64,000 nt of DNA from Nonomuraea gerenzanensis (GTDB lineage Bacteria > Actinomycetota > Actinomycetes > Streptosporangiales > Streptosporangiaceae), in assembly GCF_020215645.1 (NCBI RefSeq), contig NZ_CP084058.1, positions 4,464,001 to 4,528,000 on the forward strand, written 5' to 3'. Within the stretch, counting starts at the first letter, position 1. Every line of letters starts with the position of its first letter. A program made the translations under genes and the position numbers. The notes beneath the pieces were generated by a model. It had not been told where the DNA came from. It searched no databases and saw nothing but the letters and a program-made list of their open reading frames with translations. Below are positions 39,392 to 47,943 of the stretch, in pieces.

Positions 39392-42162
39392 GCGGTGCTC
39401 CCCTGCCTGCCGTCGTCCGCGTCGATCTGGCGGTCCAGCTCGGCGCCCAGCGCCCGCAGCACGTCCTGCACCATGCCGATCACCGACACGTACACGCCCA
39501 GATCGAACAGCAGCCCCGTGGACAGGTGCACGTGCCCCACCAGCGGCACGCTCACGTCCGTGGCCAGCATGTCCAGCGCCGCCCGTCCGAACAACAGCCC
39601 GGCCAGCGCCGTGCCCGCCGACAGCGTCAGCCCCACGCCCATCAGCACGCCCGCGTGCACCGGCACGGCCGTGGCCAGCTCGTTCCTGCCGCCTGCCAGG
39701 AACCGCACCGTGATCGCCAGCCCGGCCACGATGCCGCCCGCGAACCCACCCCCGACCCCGCTGTGCCCGATGAACAGCAGGAACACCGACAACGCCAGCA
39801 CCGTGTGGAACGTCAGCCGCGCCGCCACCTCGAACGCCAGCGCCCGCTGCCCCTTCGGCAGCGTGGCCGCCAGCCAGTGCGTGCGCTCCTCCGGCCGCTG
39901 CCCGCTGCGGTCCCGCTCGATGGCGTACGACCTGCGCCGCAGGAACACCAGGCTGGTCACGCCCAGCGTCAGCACGATGAGCACGGCGCTCTCGCCCAGC
40001 GTGTCCCAGGCGCGGATGTCGAGGATGATGGCGCTGACCATGTTGCGGGCGCCCGCCTCCAGCGTCGCCCCGCGCATGAGCGCGCCGACCGGCTCGGTGC
40101 CGCGCGCCGCCATCGCCAGCATGCCCGCTCCCGCGGCCACCACCCCCACCGCCAGCCCCAGCCCCAGCCGGAACGGGAACGCCAGCCGCCCCTTCTCCGG
40201 CTGGATCGGCAGCCGCCGCAGCACCAGCGCGAACACGACCAGGCTCAGCGTCTCGGCCAGGAACTGGGTCAACGCCAGGTCGGGGGAGCCGTGCACCAGG
40301 AACAGCAGCGCCGTGCCGTACCCGGTCAGGCCGACCACCAGGGCGAGGAGCACGTACGCGCGGGAGAACAGCGCCAGGATCGCCGCGGCCGCGAGCAGCA
40401 CGACGATCGCCGGCTGCTCGGGCCGCTGCCAGGCGACGACCGGCACGTCCAGGTGAGGCTCGCCCCCGTAGACGATGGAGAACAGCCCCACTCCGACCGT
40501 CGCGAGGAGTGTCAGCATGAGGTAATCGGGCACGGAGCCGCGCTGGATGAAACCGGTCGCCTGGATGGCGAACCGGTCCAGGCGCCGGACCAGCGTCCAG
40601 AAGACCTGGCCGGAGTCCACCAGGTGCAGCGCCACCCCCGCCCGCGCCACCGGCTCCCTGGCCAGGAACAGCAGCACCCCGGCCGCCAGTGCCGCCGCCG
40701 ACAGCAGCAGCGGGAACGACAGGCCGCTCCAGACCGCCAGGTGGGAATGGTGGCCCGGGTCGCGAAACGTCCCGGTGTAGGGGGCCATGGCGGCCTCGTA
40801 CCAGGGGGCCAGCGGCGCCAGCGCCAGGCCCAGGACGGACAGCAGCGCGGCGGGCCCGAACATGGCCGCCGGGACCGGATGCACCGGCCCCGCCTCGCGC
40901 TCCCGCTCACCCTTGCGCGCGAAGGCGCCCCAGAGGAACCGCAACGTGTAGGCGGTCGTCAGCGCCGAGCCCGCCACCACCCCCGCCAGCGCCACCGGCG
41001 CGTCCAGCAGCGCCTCCAGCGCCGCCTCCTTGCCGGCGAACCCCACCAGCGGCGGCAGCCCCGCCATCGACGCCCCCGCCAGCACCGCCACCCCGCACAC
41101 CCACGGCATCGCCCGCCACAGCCCGCTCAGCTCCCGCAGGTCCCGGGTGCCCGCCGCGTGGTCGACGATCCCCACCACCAGGAACAGCGCCGCCTTGAAC
41201 AGCGCGTGCGCCAGCAGCATGCCCACCCCGGCCAGCGCCGCCCCCTCCGTGCCCGAGCCGAACAGCACCACCAGGAACCCGAGCTGCCCGACCGTGCCGT
41301 AGGCCAGCAGCCGCTTCAGATCGTTCTCCCGCAGCGCCCGCCAGCCGCCCAGCAGCATCGTCAGCACGCCCAGCGGCACCGCGACCGCCCGCCACAGGGC
41401 CAGCTCGCCGAGCGCCGGGCCCAGCCGGGCCAGCAGGTACACTCCGGCCTTCACCATGGCCGCCGCGTGCAGGTACGCCGACACGGGCGTGGGGGCGGCC
41501 ATCGCGGCGGGCAGCCACGTGCTGAACGGGAAGACGGCCGACTTCGACAGCGCTCCCGCCAGCACCAGCACCACCGTGGCCGGGGCCACGTCCTGGGGGC
41601 GGAGCTGCGACAGCTGGTACGTGCCCGCCGCCTGCCCCAGCAGCACGAACCCGGCCAGCATCGCCAGGCCGCCGAACGTGGTGACCGTGAGCGCCTTCAT
41701 CGCGGCCTGCCGGCTCATGCGGCTCTCGGGGTCGTACCCGATGAGCAGGTAGGAGAAGACGGTGGTCAGCTCCCAGAAGACGTACAGCAGCAGCAGGTCG
41801 TCGGCGGTGACCAGGCCCAGCATCGAGCCGGCGAAGGCCACCATCGCGCCGCCGTAGCGGCCGAGCCCGTCGTCGCCCGCGGGCAGGTAGCGGGCGCTGT
41901 AGCAGAGCACGAGCACGCCGACGCCGGTGACCAGCGCCATCATGAGGACGGCCAGGGGGTCCACGCGGAAGGACAGCTCCATGCCCAGCGCCCACGGGGT
42001 GCTCTCCCGCACGGGCAGCGGGCGCGTCGCCAGCCAGCCGGTGTAGCAGAACGCCGCGGCCGGAGGGACGGCCAGCACGGCGAAGCAGGAGCGGCCCAGG
42101 CGGGCGGCGAGCCAGGGAGCGCAGGCAGCCACGACCGCGTGCAGCAGCAGCAGCGACTCCAT
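39388..42162 (-). CDS. mnhA: Na+/H+ antiporter subunit A fused to subunit B
   Basis: The 924-aa protein is a NuoL-like MrpA with a C-terminal MnhB domain, so the operon needs no separate mnhB. FWELTTVFSYLLIGYD (TM5 Glu), KSAVFPFSTWLPAAMAAPTPVSAYLHAAAMVKAG (TM7/8 Lys) and GLPPLVGFAGKEAALEALL mark the antiporter core. From about residue 770, FLLFIGHSGVGGGFAGGIVAG and VHLSTGLLFDLGVYVSVIGM are typical of MnhB. ATG 42162 is chosen over the upstream open frame because GAGGAG precedes it and the first TM starts there. It begins an operon with the order A/B-C-D-E-F-G. Confidence 0.9.
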   Translation of the reverse strand: MESLLLLHAVVAACAPWLAARLGRSCFAVLAVPPAAAFCYTGWLATRPLPVRESTPWALGMELSFRVDPLAVLMMALVTGVGVLVLCYSARYLPAGDDGLGRYGGAMVAFAGSMLGLVTADDLLLLYVFWELTTVFSYLLIGYDPESRMSRQAAMKALTVTTFGGLAMLAGFVLLGQAAGTYQLSQLRPQDVAPATVVLVLAGALSKSAVFPFSTWLPAAMAAPTPVSAYLHAAAMVKAGVYLLARLGPALGELALWRAVAVPLGVLTMLLGGWRALRENDLKRLLAYGTVGQLGFLVVLFGSGTEGAALAGVGMLLAHALFKAALFLVVGIVDHAAGTRDLRELSGLWRAMPWVCGVAVLAGASMAGLPPLVGFAGKEAALEALLDAPVALAGVVAGSALTTAYTLRFLWGAFARKGEREREAGPVHPVPAAMFGPAALLSVLGLALAPLAPWYEAAMAPYTGTFRDPGHHSHLAVWSGLSFPLLLSAAALAAGVLLFLAREPVARAGVALHLVDSGQVFWTLVRRLDRFAIQATGFIQRGSVPDYLMLTLLATVGVGLFSIVYGGEPHLDVPVVAWQRPEQPAIVVLLAAAAILALFSRAYVLLALVVGLTGYGTALLFLVHGSPDLALTQFLAETLSLVVFALVLRRLPIQPEKGRLAFPFRLGLGLAVGVVAAGAGMLAMAARGTEPVGALMRGATLEAGARNMVSAIILDIRAWDTLGESAVLIVLTLGVTSLVFLRRRSYAIERDRSGQRPEERTHWLAATLPKGQRALAFEVAARLTFHTVLALSVFLLFIGHSGVGGGFAGGIVAGLAITVRFLAGGRNELATAVPVHAGVLMGVGLTLSAGTALAGLLFGRAALDMLATDVSVPLVGHVHLSTGLLFDLGVYVSVIGMVQDVLRALGAELDRQIDADDGRQGSTA

Positions 42163-42273
42163 GGGCTCCTCGGGCGGTCTCCCAGCCGGTGGGAATTTCC
42201 GGCTACGTCCGCCCAATCTCTCCCGGTGCCGCCACGCTCACCACGCAGGCGCGGCCGGGGTTGACCCGAACGT

Positions 42274-42310
42274 CACCAGCCCCACACCTCGGCGAGGTGC
42301 GGGGCTGGTG
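42274..42310 (-). terminator. Strong hairpin downstream of the TAP-like hydrolase gene
   Basis: Nested perfect stems, CACCAGCCCC/GGGGCTGGTG (42274-42283 with 42301-42310) and CACCTC/GAGGTG (42285-42290 with 42294-42299), are separated only by an A-C mismatch and have a 3-base loop. It lies 15 bases past the stop of the hydrolase gene. There is no strong T-run after it. This is a convincing intrinsic-type terminator or mRNA-stabilising structure. Confidence 0.65.
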
Positions 42311-42325
42311 AAAGGCCCTGGGCCG

Positions 42326-43741
42326 TCAGGCCTCGGGGTGGGGATCGCGGCAGGTGCCCGCCTGCGGGGCCTTGGCCGTGATCAGGTACTGGTCCACCTT
42401 GCGGTCCAGGCAGGCCGACCCGCGGCGGTAGCCGGTGTGCCCGTCGGCGTCGTTCGTCAGCAGCACGCCGTGCGCGAGCTGCCCGGCCAGCGACTGCGCC
42501 AGCTTGTACGGCGTCGCCGGGTCCCGCGTGGTGCCCACCACCACGATCGGCGGCGAGCCCTTGGCCTGCACCTTCTTCGGGTACCGCGTCCCCTTGACCG
42601 GCCAGTGCGGGCACGGGTTCTCGGGGTGGTCGACGCAGTTGATGGCCATGAGGGCCTCGAAGCTGTTGTCGTAGCGGCCGTCGGGGCGGCGCCCGTTGCT
42701 CTCGTCGGCCAGCAGCAGCAGCTCCGTGCCGTCGCCGTCGTACGCCTCCGCCAGCGCCTTGCGCAGCCGGGGCCAGCTGCGGGGATCGTACATGGAGTAG
42801 TCGACGGCGGCGCTCACGACGGCCTCGGTGACCTGCCTGCCGTCGTACTCGTTGCGCAACGGCGACTTGTCGGCCCGCGTGTACAGCTCGTCGAGCTGCT
42901 CCTGCGCGCCTTCGATGGTGTGCTCGCGGAACGGGCAGCCGGCGCGCTCGAAGCAGTCCTTCATGAACGACTCCGTCGCCACCTCGAAGGCGCGGTCCTG
43001 GTCGGCCGCGAGGTCCTGGGCGTTCTCCGAGGGGTCCTCGGCGCCGTCGAGCACCATCGCGCGGATCCGCTTCGGGAACAGGTCCGCGTAGACCGAGCCC
43101 AGGTAGGTGCCGTAGGAGAAACCGAGGTAGGTCAGCCGGGCCTCACCCAGCGCGGCGCGCATCACGTCCATGTCGCGCGCGGAATCCACCGTGCCCACGT
43201 GGGCGAGCAGTTCTGTGCCCGAATTCTTGGCACAATAGTTTGCGAAAACTTTGTCCCAGTTTTCTGCTTTCTTGACCTCGACCTTGGTGTCGGGCGTCGG
43301 ATCGATCGCGAAATACGCGTCCAGATCCAGCGTGTCGAAACAGCGCACCGGCGCAGAACCGCCGACGCCGCGCGGATCGAAACTGACGACGTCGAACCGC
43401 TCCCGGATGTCCGCGGAAACGGCATCCCTGCTCGCCTTGAGCGTATCCACGCCGGACCCGCCGGGGCCGCCGAAATTGAGCACGATCGAGCCGACCTTCT
43501 TCCCGGTCGCCGGGAGCCGGACCATGCTGAGCTTGATCTGCTTGCCGCTGGGTCGCGCGTAGTCCAGGGGCACCGACAATTTCCCGCACTCGTACCCGTT
43601 GCCGCACGCGGCCCAGGCCAGAGGCTGACCGTAGTAGGAATCGAGCCCGACCGGCGCGGTGGCCGCGGCAGCGCCGGTAAGACCGGTGACCGCCATGGAA
43701 CCTGCGAGGACAGGCGCAAGGATTTTGCTAAGACGTCGCAT
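42326..43741 (-). CDS. Secreted alpha/beta hydrolase, tripeptidyl aminopeptidase (TAP-like) family
   Basis: The 471-aa protein has a Sec signal peptide (about residues 1-28, ending GAAAATA). The alpha/beta hydrolase core has oxyanion motif LNFGGPGGSG (about 88-97), nucleophile elbow LGFSYGTYLG and the TAP C-terminal domain with VVGTTRDPATP (Asp) and DADGHTGYRRGSACL (His). Family members are extracellular tripeptidyl or prolyl aminopeptidases such as SlpD/SlpE and Tap. The local base composition between 43200 and 43700 is less GC-rich than its neighbours, with AT-ending codons (e.g. ttt, gaa, aaa), hinting at a mixed history. Terminator downstream at 42274-42310. Confidence 0.85.
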   Translation of the reverse strand: MRRLSKILAPVLAGSMAVTGLTGAAAATAPVGLDSYYGQPLAWAACGNGYECGKLSVPLDYARPSGKQIKLSMVRLPATGKKVGSIVLNFGGPGGSGVDTLKASRDAVSADIRERFDVVSFDPRGVGGSAPVRCFDTLDLDAYFAIDPTPDTKVEVKKAENWDKVFANYCAKNSGTELLAHVGTVDSARDMDVMRAALGEARLTYLGFSYGTYLGSVYADLFPKRIRAMVLDGAEDPSENAQDLAADQDRAFEVATESFMKDCFERAGCPFREHTIEGAQEQLDELYTRADKSPLRNEYDGRQVTEAVVSAAVDYSMYDPRSWPRLRKALAEAYDGDGTELLLLADESNGRRPDGRYDNSFEALMAINCVDHPENPCPHWPVKGTRYPKKVQAKGSPPIVVVGTTRDPATPYKLAQSLAGQLAHGVLLTNDADGHTGYRRGSACLDRKVDQYLITAKAPQAGTCRDPHPEA

Positions 43742-43897
43742 AAGAGCACATTCGTTGGCAATACTTGCGCCGTTCTTTATAGACGCTCGGCCGCCCCAGA
43801 TGCAAATCGGAACAGATCCACTGCGAGAAGCGTTTCACCAGGGGGTAAGCGACGTGGAGAAGTGAACTGCACGTCCAACCAAGGGGAGTCAGAGCCC

Positions 43898-44266
43898 ATG
43901 TCGCAGCAGAATCGCCCGGTGCGCGGCGACCATCCGTACGAGCAGCACATCACCTCGCCGGAGGAGCACGAAGAACGCGCCGGCCGCAGCCTCATCACCA
44001 CCGACCACGACGTCATCCGCCAATGGGCCGAAGAACGCGAGGCCCGCCCCGCGAAGGTGCCTGGTACGGAACACGACGGGAGGGCGGGGGTGCTGCGCTT
44101 CGACTTTCCCGGGTACGGCGGGGGTGACCTTGAGGAGATCTCCTGGGACGACTGGTTCAGGACGTTCGATGAGCGGGGGCTGAACTTCATTTACCAGGAG
44201 CATCGCAAGGACGGGAACCAGAGCAACTTCTTCCGGCTGGAGAACCCGGACCGCGAAGACGCCTGA
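43898..44266 (+). CDS. Conserved actinobacterial small protein of unknown function
   Basis: The 122-aa acidic, hydrophilic protein has an N-terminal half rich in Glu/His and a C-terminal half with GVLRFDFPGYGGGDLEEISWDDWFRTFDERGLNFIYQEH followed by SNFFRLENPDREDA. I recall near-identical C-terminal motifs in many bacteria, often mislabelled as glucan branching enzyme, which it is too short to be. No catalytic residues can be named. The ATG has AGGGGAG upstream (43882-43888). It is divergent from the secreted hydrolase, with a 156-base spacer that is locally AT-rich near 43742-43790 and likely holds both promoters. Confidence 0.7.
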   Translation: MSQQNRPVRGDHPYEQHITSPEEHEERAGRSLITTDHDVIRQWAEEREARPAKVPGTEHDGRAGVLRFDFPGYGGGDLEEISWDDWFRTFDERGLNFIYQEHRKDGNQSNFFRLENPDREDA

Positions 44267-44270
44267 CTTC

Positions 44271-44417
44271 CCACCCGTTGCCCGGTTACCGGGTTGGCCG
44301 TTGGGAGCCCGCCCCGAGCGGTCCTCGCTGGTCGCTCGGGCGTCCTTCCCAAGCGCACCCACCCGTTGCCCGGTTACCGGGTTGGCCGTTGGGAGCCCGC
44401 CCCGAGCGGTCCTCGCC
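44271..44417. repeat. 59-bp direct repeat (two copies, 88-bp period) with internal palindromes
   Basis: Copies at 44271-44329 and 44359-44417 are essentially identical. Each contains the palindrome CCCGGT-T-ACCGGG and the start of a CCCGAGCG...CGCTCGGG (copy 1) or CCCGAGC...GCTCGGG (copy 2) hairpin. They lie directly after the stop of the small conserved gene and face a convergent gene. They could act as tandem terminators or be copies of an intergenic repeat element. No ORF here is credible. Confidence 0.65.
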
Positions 44418-44467
44418 TTCGGCTCGGGCTGTGTTCATCGGGCCCGCGGCTGCGCCGCGAACCCGGG

Positions 44468-44492
44468 GCGAGAGGGCTTCCAGCCCTCTCGC
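44468..44492. terminator. Perfect 11-bp hairpin between convergent genes
   Basis: GCGAGAGGGCT (44468-44478) pairs perfectly with AGCCCTCTCGC (44482-44492), leaving a 3-base loop. It is located between two convergent genes after the direct repeats, consistent with bidirectional termination. The remaining DNA to 44552 shows nothing recognisable. Confidence 0.6.
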
Positions 44493-44552
44493 GCTCTCCC
44501 GGACGTGGACCGGGTCATGGAGGATCGGCCCCGGACACCGCCACAGCGCCCC

Positions 44553-44972
44553 TCAACCAGCGTCGGACACCCGCCGCTGCACCTCATCCGCCAGCTGATC
44601 CAACGACCGATCCAGCAGCTCCCGCACCTCCTCGGCCCGGGCCCCGGACTCGGCCTCATCCAGCAGGCTGATGTGCACAGTCACCTCGCTGGTGCCAGCG
44701 GCCGAGTCGGACACCTGCAGCCAGCCCGAATAATCGGGATGATCCCGCCCGCCCCACTCCACCCGGAGCTGCTCCTCGGACGCGCGGAACAAGCCTTCGT
44801 GTTTCCCGTTCCCCGGCACCAGCGACCCGTCCGCCTCGATCGTGCCGGGCCCGCTGTCATGGACGGACAGGCCCTGCGGCAGCCACCGGTCCATGAGATC
44901 CACATCGGACGCCACTCCGAACACCACCGTGCTCTCCGCCGGCATCCCGCGTGTCGCCTCGAACTCCGCCAT
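44553..44972 (-). CDS. SRPBCC-family protein
   Basis: The 139-aa START/Bet v1-like (SRPBCC) protein begins with EFEATRGMPAESTVVFGVASDVDLMDRWLP and has the alternating strand pattern up to SEVTVHISLLDE, followed by a long C-terminal helix (EEVRELLDRSLDQLADEVQRRV). The fold binds hydrophobic ligands; the role is unknown. The frame is open upstream to 45128, but ATG 44972 has GGGGGAC at good spacing and starts at the fold boundary. It is divergent from jetA (45113); no functional link is known. Confidence 0.7.
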   Translation of the reverse strand: MAEFEATRGMPAESTVVFGVASDVDLMDRWLPQGLSVHDSGPGTIEADGSLVPGNGKHEGLFRASEEQLRVEWGGRDHPDYSGWLQVSDSAAGTSEVTVHISLLDEAESGARAEEVRELLDRSLDQLADEVQRRVSDAG

Positions 44973-45112
44973 ACCGTCCCCCAACAGACGCCCGAGTTCC
45001 AATGCCAGCGCCGTACCCCTGTGATCTGCTCGCAAACAGCGGTCGTGCCGTCGGTGTCTCCCGCTACGGTGACGTGCGTGGGGTAATCGTGCGGCGAGGG
45101 GAGAGCGGGGCG

Positions 45113-46729
45113 ATGGCGGAGCCGCCACGGATGCCGCCGGAGATGTTCCGGTTCACCAGCACCGAGCGGGCGGACCTGCACACCGCGGTCCTCTACGCGT
45201 TCGGCGAGGCCGACGAGCGGCTGGAGACGGCGCTGACGGTGGACGAGGTGCGCGAGCGGCTGCGCTCGGTGGGATGGTACGCGCCGGTCTCCGAGCAGGA
45301 CCTGTCCGGGACGCTCAGGCAGCTCACGGGGTGGGGGCTGCTCGACGTGATCTTCAATCACGCGGGGAGCTTCGCCACCGCCGAGGAGTACGAGCGCAGG
45401 AACCTGCAGTACGCGCTGACCAGGCGAGGTGAGGCGGCGTATGCCGGGGTGCGGCACGCGATGGCGGCGCTGTCCTCTTTTGGAGCGTTGCAAACGGCGG
45501 TGCTGGACGCGATCGCCGACCGGCTGGGCGAGCTGGACGGGCTGCTGCGCGACCCGGACCCCGGCCGGAACCGGCGGATCTTCGCCGGGCTGCAGGAGCT
45601 GGAGGGGCATCTCGACGCGTTGCGCACCAACACCAGGCGGTTCAACGGCGAGCTGCAGCGGCTGCTGCGGGTCGAGGGGGCGGATCTGGCGACGTTCCAT
45701 GAGGTCAAGGCCGCGACGGTGGCCTACCTGCAGGAGTTCGTGACGAACCTGGAGCAGCGCGGCGAGACGATCGCCGCAGCGCTGGAGGCGGTGGAGGGCC
45801 ACACGGGCAACGGTGCGGGCAACGGCGCGGGCAACGGCGCGGGCAACGGCGCGGGCAACGGCGCGGGCAACGGCGCCGAGTTGCTGCATGCTCGTGCCCT
45901 GGACGGCGCCGGCCTCCCCGCAGTGCCGGGCACCGACCACGCCGCGCCCTGGCTCGCGGCGCGCACGGCCCAATGGGAGGACCTGCGGGCGTGGTTCGCG
46001 CCCGCGGACGGCAGCATGCCGAGGGTGCGCCGGCTGCACGACGTGGCCCGGCGCGCCATCGTCTCGTTGTTGCAGGTGCTCGGCCGGATCACCGACTCGC
46101 GCCGCCGCTCGTCCAGCGCCGCCGCCGACTTCCGTACGCTGGCCCGCTGGTTCGCCACCGCGCCCGGTGAGGACGACGCGCACCGGTTGTGGGACGCGGC
46201 GTTCGGGCTGGGCTCGGCCAGGCACGCGCATCTCGGGCACGCCGACGCCGAGCTCATCCCGTCCGGGGTGCCGTGGGCGGAGGCCGAGCCGGTCGAGGTG
46301 TCGGCGCTGCTGCGTTCGCGCGGGCGTACGGAGCGGATGGGGCGCACGGGCAAGGTGCGGGACGTGGCCGCACTGAAGGCCGGGCGCAGGGAGCGCGCCG
46401 AGAAGGAGCGGGCCGAGCTGGAGGCCGCCTGGTCGGCGCTGGCGACGACGGGGGCGATGCGGCTGTCGCAGCTCGGCAAGCTCGACCATGAGACGTTCGG
46501 GCGGCTGCTCGACCTGCTCGGCCGGGCGCTGGCCGAGCGGCCCGACTCGACCGGGTTCCGGCGGGCCGTCACCTCGGACGGGCGGGTGGAGATCGTGCTG
46601 CGGACGCCGGAGGACGGTGCGGTGGCCGTGCTGCGTACGCCCGAGGGGTGGTTCCGCGGGCCCGACTACCTGATCGACGTGCGGACCCTCGGCGAGACCG
46701 GGCTGAGTGAGCGGGTGGTGAACGCATGA
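45113..46729 (+). CDS. jetA: Wadjet-type JetA (DUF2397 / TIGR02677-like kleisin-type subunit)
   Basis: This 538-aa protein fits the DUF2397/TIGR02677 family, the kleisin-like first gene of type II Wadjet loci. EMFRFTSTERADLHTAVLYAFGEADERLETALTVDEV at the N-terminus, YALTRRGEAAY, and the conserved C-terminal region (VEVSALLRSRGRTER; later IVLRTPEDGAVAVLRTPEGWFRGPDYLIDV) support the call. An internal low-complexity (Gly-Asn-Gly-Ala)6 linker occupies residues 232-255. The start, ATG 45113, was chosen over the longer open frame because the family-like sequence begins just after it. It overlaps jetB as ATGA. The predicted role is bridging the SMC dimer. Confidence 0.8.
   Translation: MAEPPRMPPEMFRFTSTERADLHTAVLYAFGEADERLETALTVDEVRERLRSVGWYAPVSEQDLSGTLRQLTGWGLLDVIFNHAGSFATAEEYERRNLQYALTRRGEAAYAGVRHAMAALSSFGALQTAVLDAIADRLGELDGLLRDPDPGRNRRIFAGLQELEGHLDALRTNTRRFNGELQRLLRVEGADLATFHEVKAATVAYLQEFVTNLEQRGETIAAALEAVEGHTGNGAGNGAGNGAGNGAGNGAGNGAELLHARALDGAGLPAVPGTDHAAPWLAARTAQWEDLRAWFAPADGSMPRVRRLHDVARRAIVSLLQVLGRITDSRRRSSSAAADFRTLARWFATAPGEDDAHRLWDAAFGLGSARHAHLGHADAELIPSGVPWAEAEPVEVSALLRSRGRTERMGRTGKVRDVAALKAGRRERAEKERAELEAAWSALATTGAMRLSQLGKLDHETFGRLLDLLGRALAERPDSTGFRRAVTSDGRVEIVLRTPEDGAVAVLRTPEGWFRGPDYLIDVRTLGETGLSERVVNA
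45806..45877 (+). repeat. 12-bp in-frame minisatellite (6 copies) in jetA
   Basis: Six copies of GGCAACGGYGCG encode (Gly-Asn-Gly-Ala)6. The period of 12 bases keeps the frame. The copies differ only at one wobble base in copy 1 and one in copy 6, so expansion is recent or maintained. The repeat forms a flexible linker between two predicted helical parts of JetA. Confidence 0.9.
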
Positions 46730-47943
46730 GGGGCCTGGCCAACCAGCTCGTCAGAGCCGAGAAGGAGGAGATCGCCCGCGCTATCCGGACGTTGCTCGGC
46801 CGTCCTCTCGTCTCCGCGCACGACGACCCCGCCGCCTTCGACCTGATCAGGAAGCGGCGGGGGCCGCTGATCCAGTGGTTCGACTACTTCTGCGGCTGGC
46901 GGCTGATCGTGGAGCCGCGCCAGGGGTATGCGCGTCTGGTCAAGGTGGGCCCGCCCGGTCCGCGCCCGGCGACGCGGCCCGCACGGCGCCCGCGCGCCAC
47001 CCGGGCGCCGTTCGACCGCCGTCGTTACACGCTGCTGTGCCTGTGCGCGGCCGAGCTGCTCGCCGCGCCGGTGACCACGATCGGGATGCTGGCGCAGCGG
47101 GTGGCTCAGGCGGCCGCCGTCGAGCCGGACGTGCCCGCGTTCGATCCGGTCAGGAACGATGAGCGGGCCGCCTTCGTGGACGCGCTCAAGCTGCTGGAGC
47201 AGTACGGCGCGCTCGCGGCGATGGACGGGGCCACCGAGGCATACCTGGGGGATGAGGACGCCAAGGTGTTGTACCGGGTGGACACGACCCGGGTGATCCG
47301 GCTGCTGGCCGCGCCGGTGCCGCCGTCCAGGATCGCCGCGGACATGATCGGTGCGGGCGGCGGCGGTGGGGGCGTGCTGGAGGAGCTGACCGTGGAGGCC
47401 AGGTACGGCGGGGACGACCCGACCGACACCCAGCGCACCCTGTGGGCCCGCCACTCCCTCATCCGCCGCCTGCTCGACGAGCCCGTCGTCTACGGTGACG
47501 AGCTCACCCCCGCCCAATCCGCCTACGCAGCCTCACCGGCCGGCCGCCGGTTGCTGCGCCGCGCGGCGGAGGAGGCCGGGTTCGTGCTGGAGGAGCGGGC
47601 CGAGGGGCTGCTGCTCGTCGATCCGGACGCCATCGCCACCGACACCAGGTTCCCCGACGACGGCAGCCACGCCAAGGTGGCCGCCCTGCTCATGCTCGAC
47701 CTGCTCGTCACCGCCGGCCCCGTCACCGCCGGGCGGCTCGACGCCGAGGCCGCCAGGCTGCTGCGGCAGTTCCCGCAGTGGGCCAAGGCCTACCAGTCCG
47801 ACGGCGGCGGCCCGCGGCTGGCCGCCGACGCGCTGGAGGTGCTCACGCAGTTCGGGCTGGCCCGTCGTGGTGGCGATCAGGTCGCCGCCCTGCCCGCCGC
47901 GGCCCGGTATCGGGTCGAGCGCGTCGTACAGGAGGATTCGTGA
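46726..47943 (+). CDS. jetB: Wadjet-type JetB (DUF2398 / TIGR02678-like KITE-type subunit)
   Basis: The 405-aa protein matches the DUF2398/TIGR02678 family, always seen next to DUF2397 and an SMC-like gene. GPLIQWFDYFCGWRLIVEPRQGYARLVK (about residues 46-73) is the family core, and RRRYTLLCLCAAELLAAPVTTIGMLAQRV continues the winged-helix region. A Gly6 run near residue 215 is an apparent flexible loop. Such proteins are KITE-like partners binding the kleisin subunit. Start and stop overlap jetA and jetC as ATGA and GTGA, giving a tightly coupled operon. Confidence 0.8.
   Translation: MRGLANQLVRAEKEEIARAIRTLLGRPLVSAHDDPAAFDLIRKRRGPLIQWFDYFCGWRLIVEPRQGYARLVKVGPPGPRPATRPARRPRATRAPFDRRRYTLLCLCAAELLAAPVTTIGMLAQRVAQAAAVEPDVPAFDPVRNDERAAFVDALKLLEQYGALAAMDGATEAYLGDEDAKVLYRVDTTRVIRLLAAPVPPSRIAADMIGAGGGGGGVLEELTVEARYGGDDPTDTQRTLWARHSLIRRLLDEPVVYGDELTPAQSAYAASPAGRRLLRRAAEEAGFVLEERAEGLLLVDPDAIATDTRFPDDGSHAKVAALLMLDLLVTAGPVTAGRLDAEAARLLRQFPQWAKAYQSDGGGPRLAADALEVLTQFGLARRGGDQVAALPAAARYRVERVVQEDS

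Noticed and set aside
39526..42264. Long + strand open frame opposite mnhA
   Set aside because: Composition dominated by Arg/Gln/His, typical of an antisense shadow; mnhA has conserved antiporter motifs.
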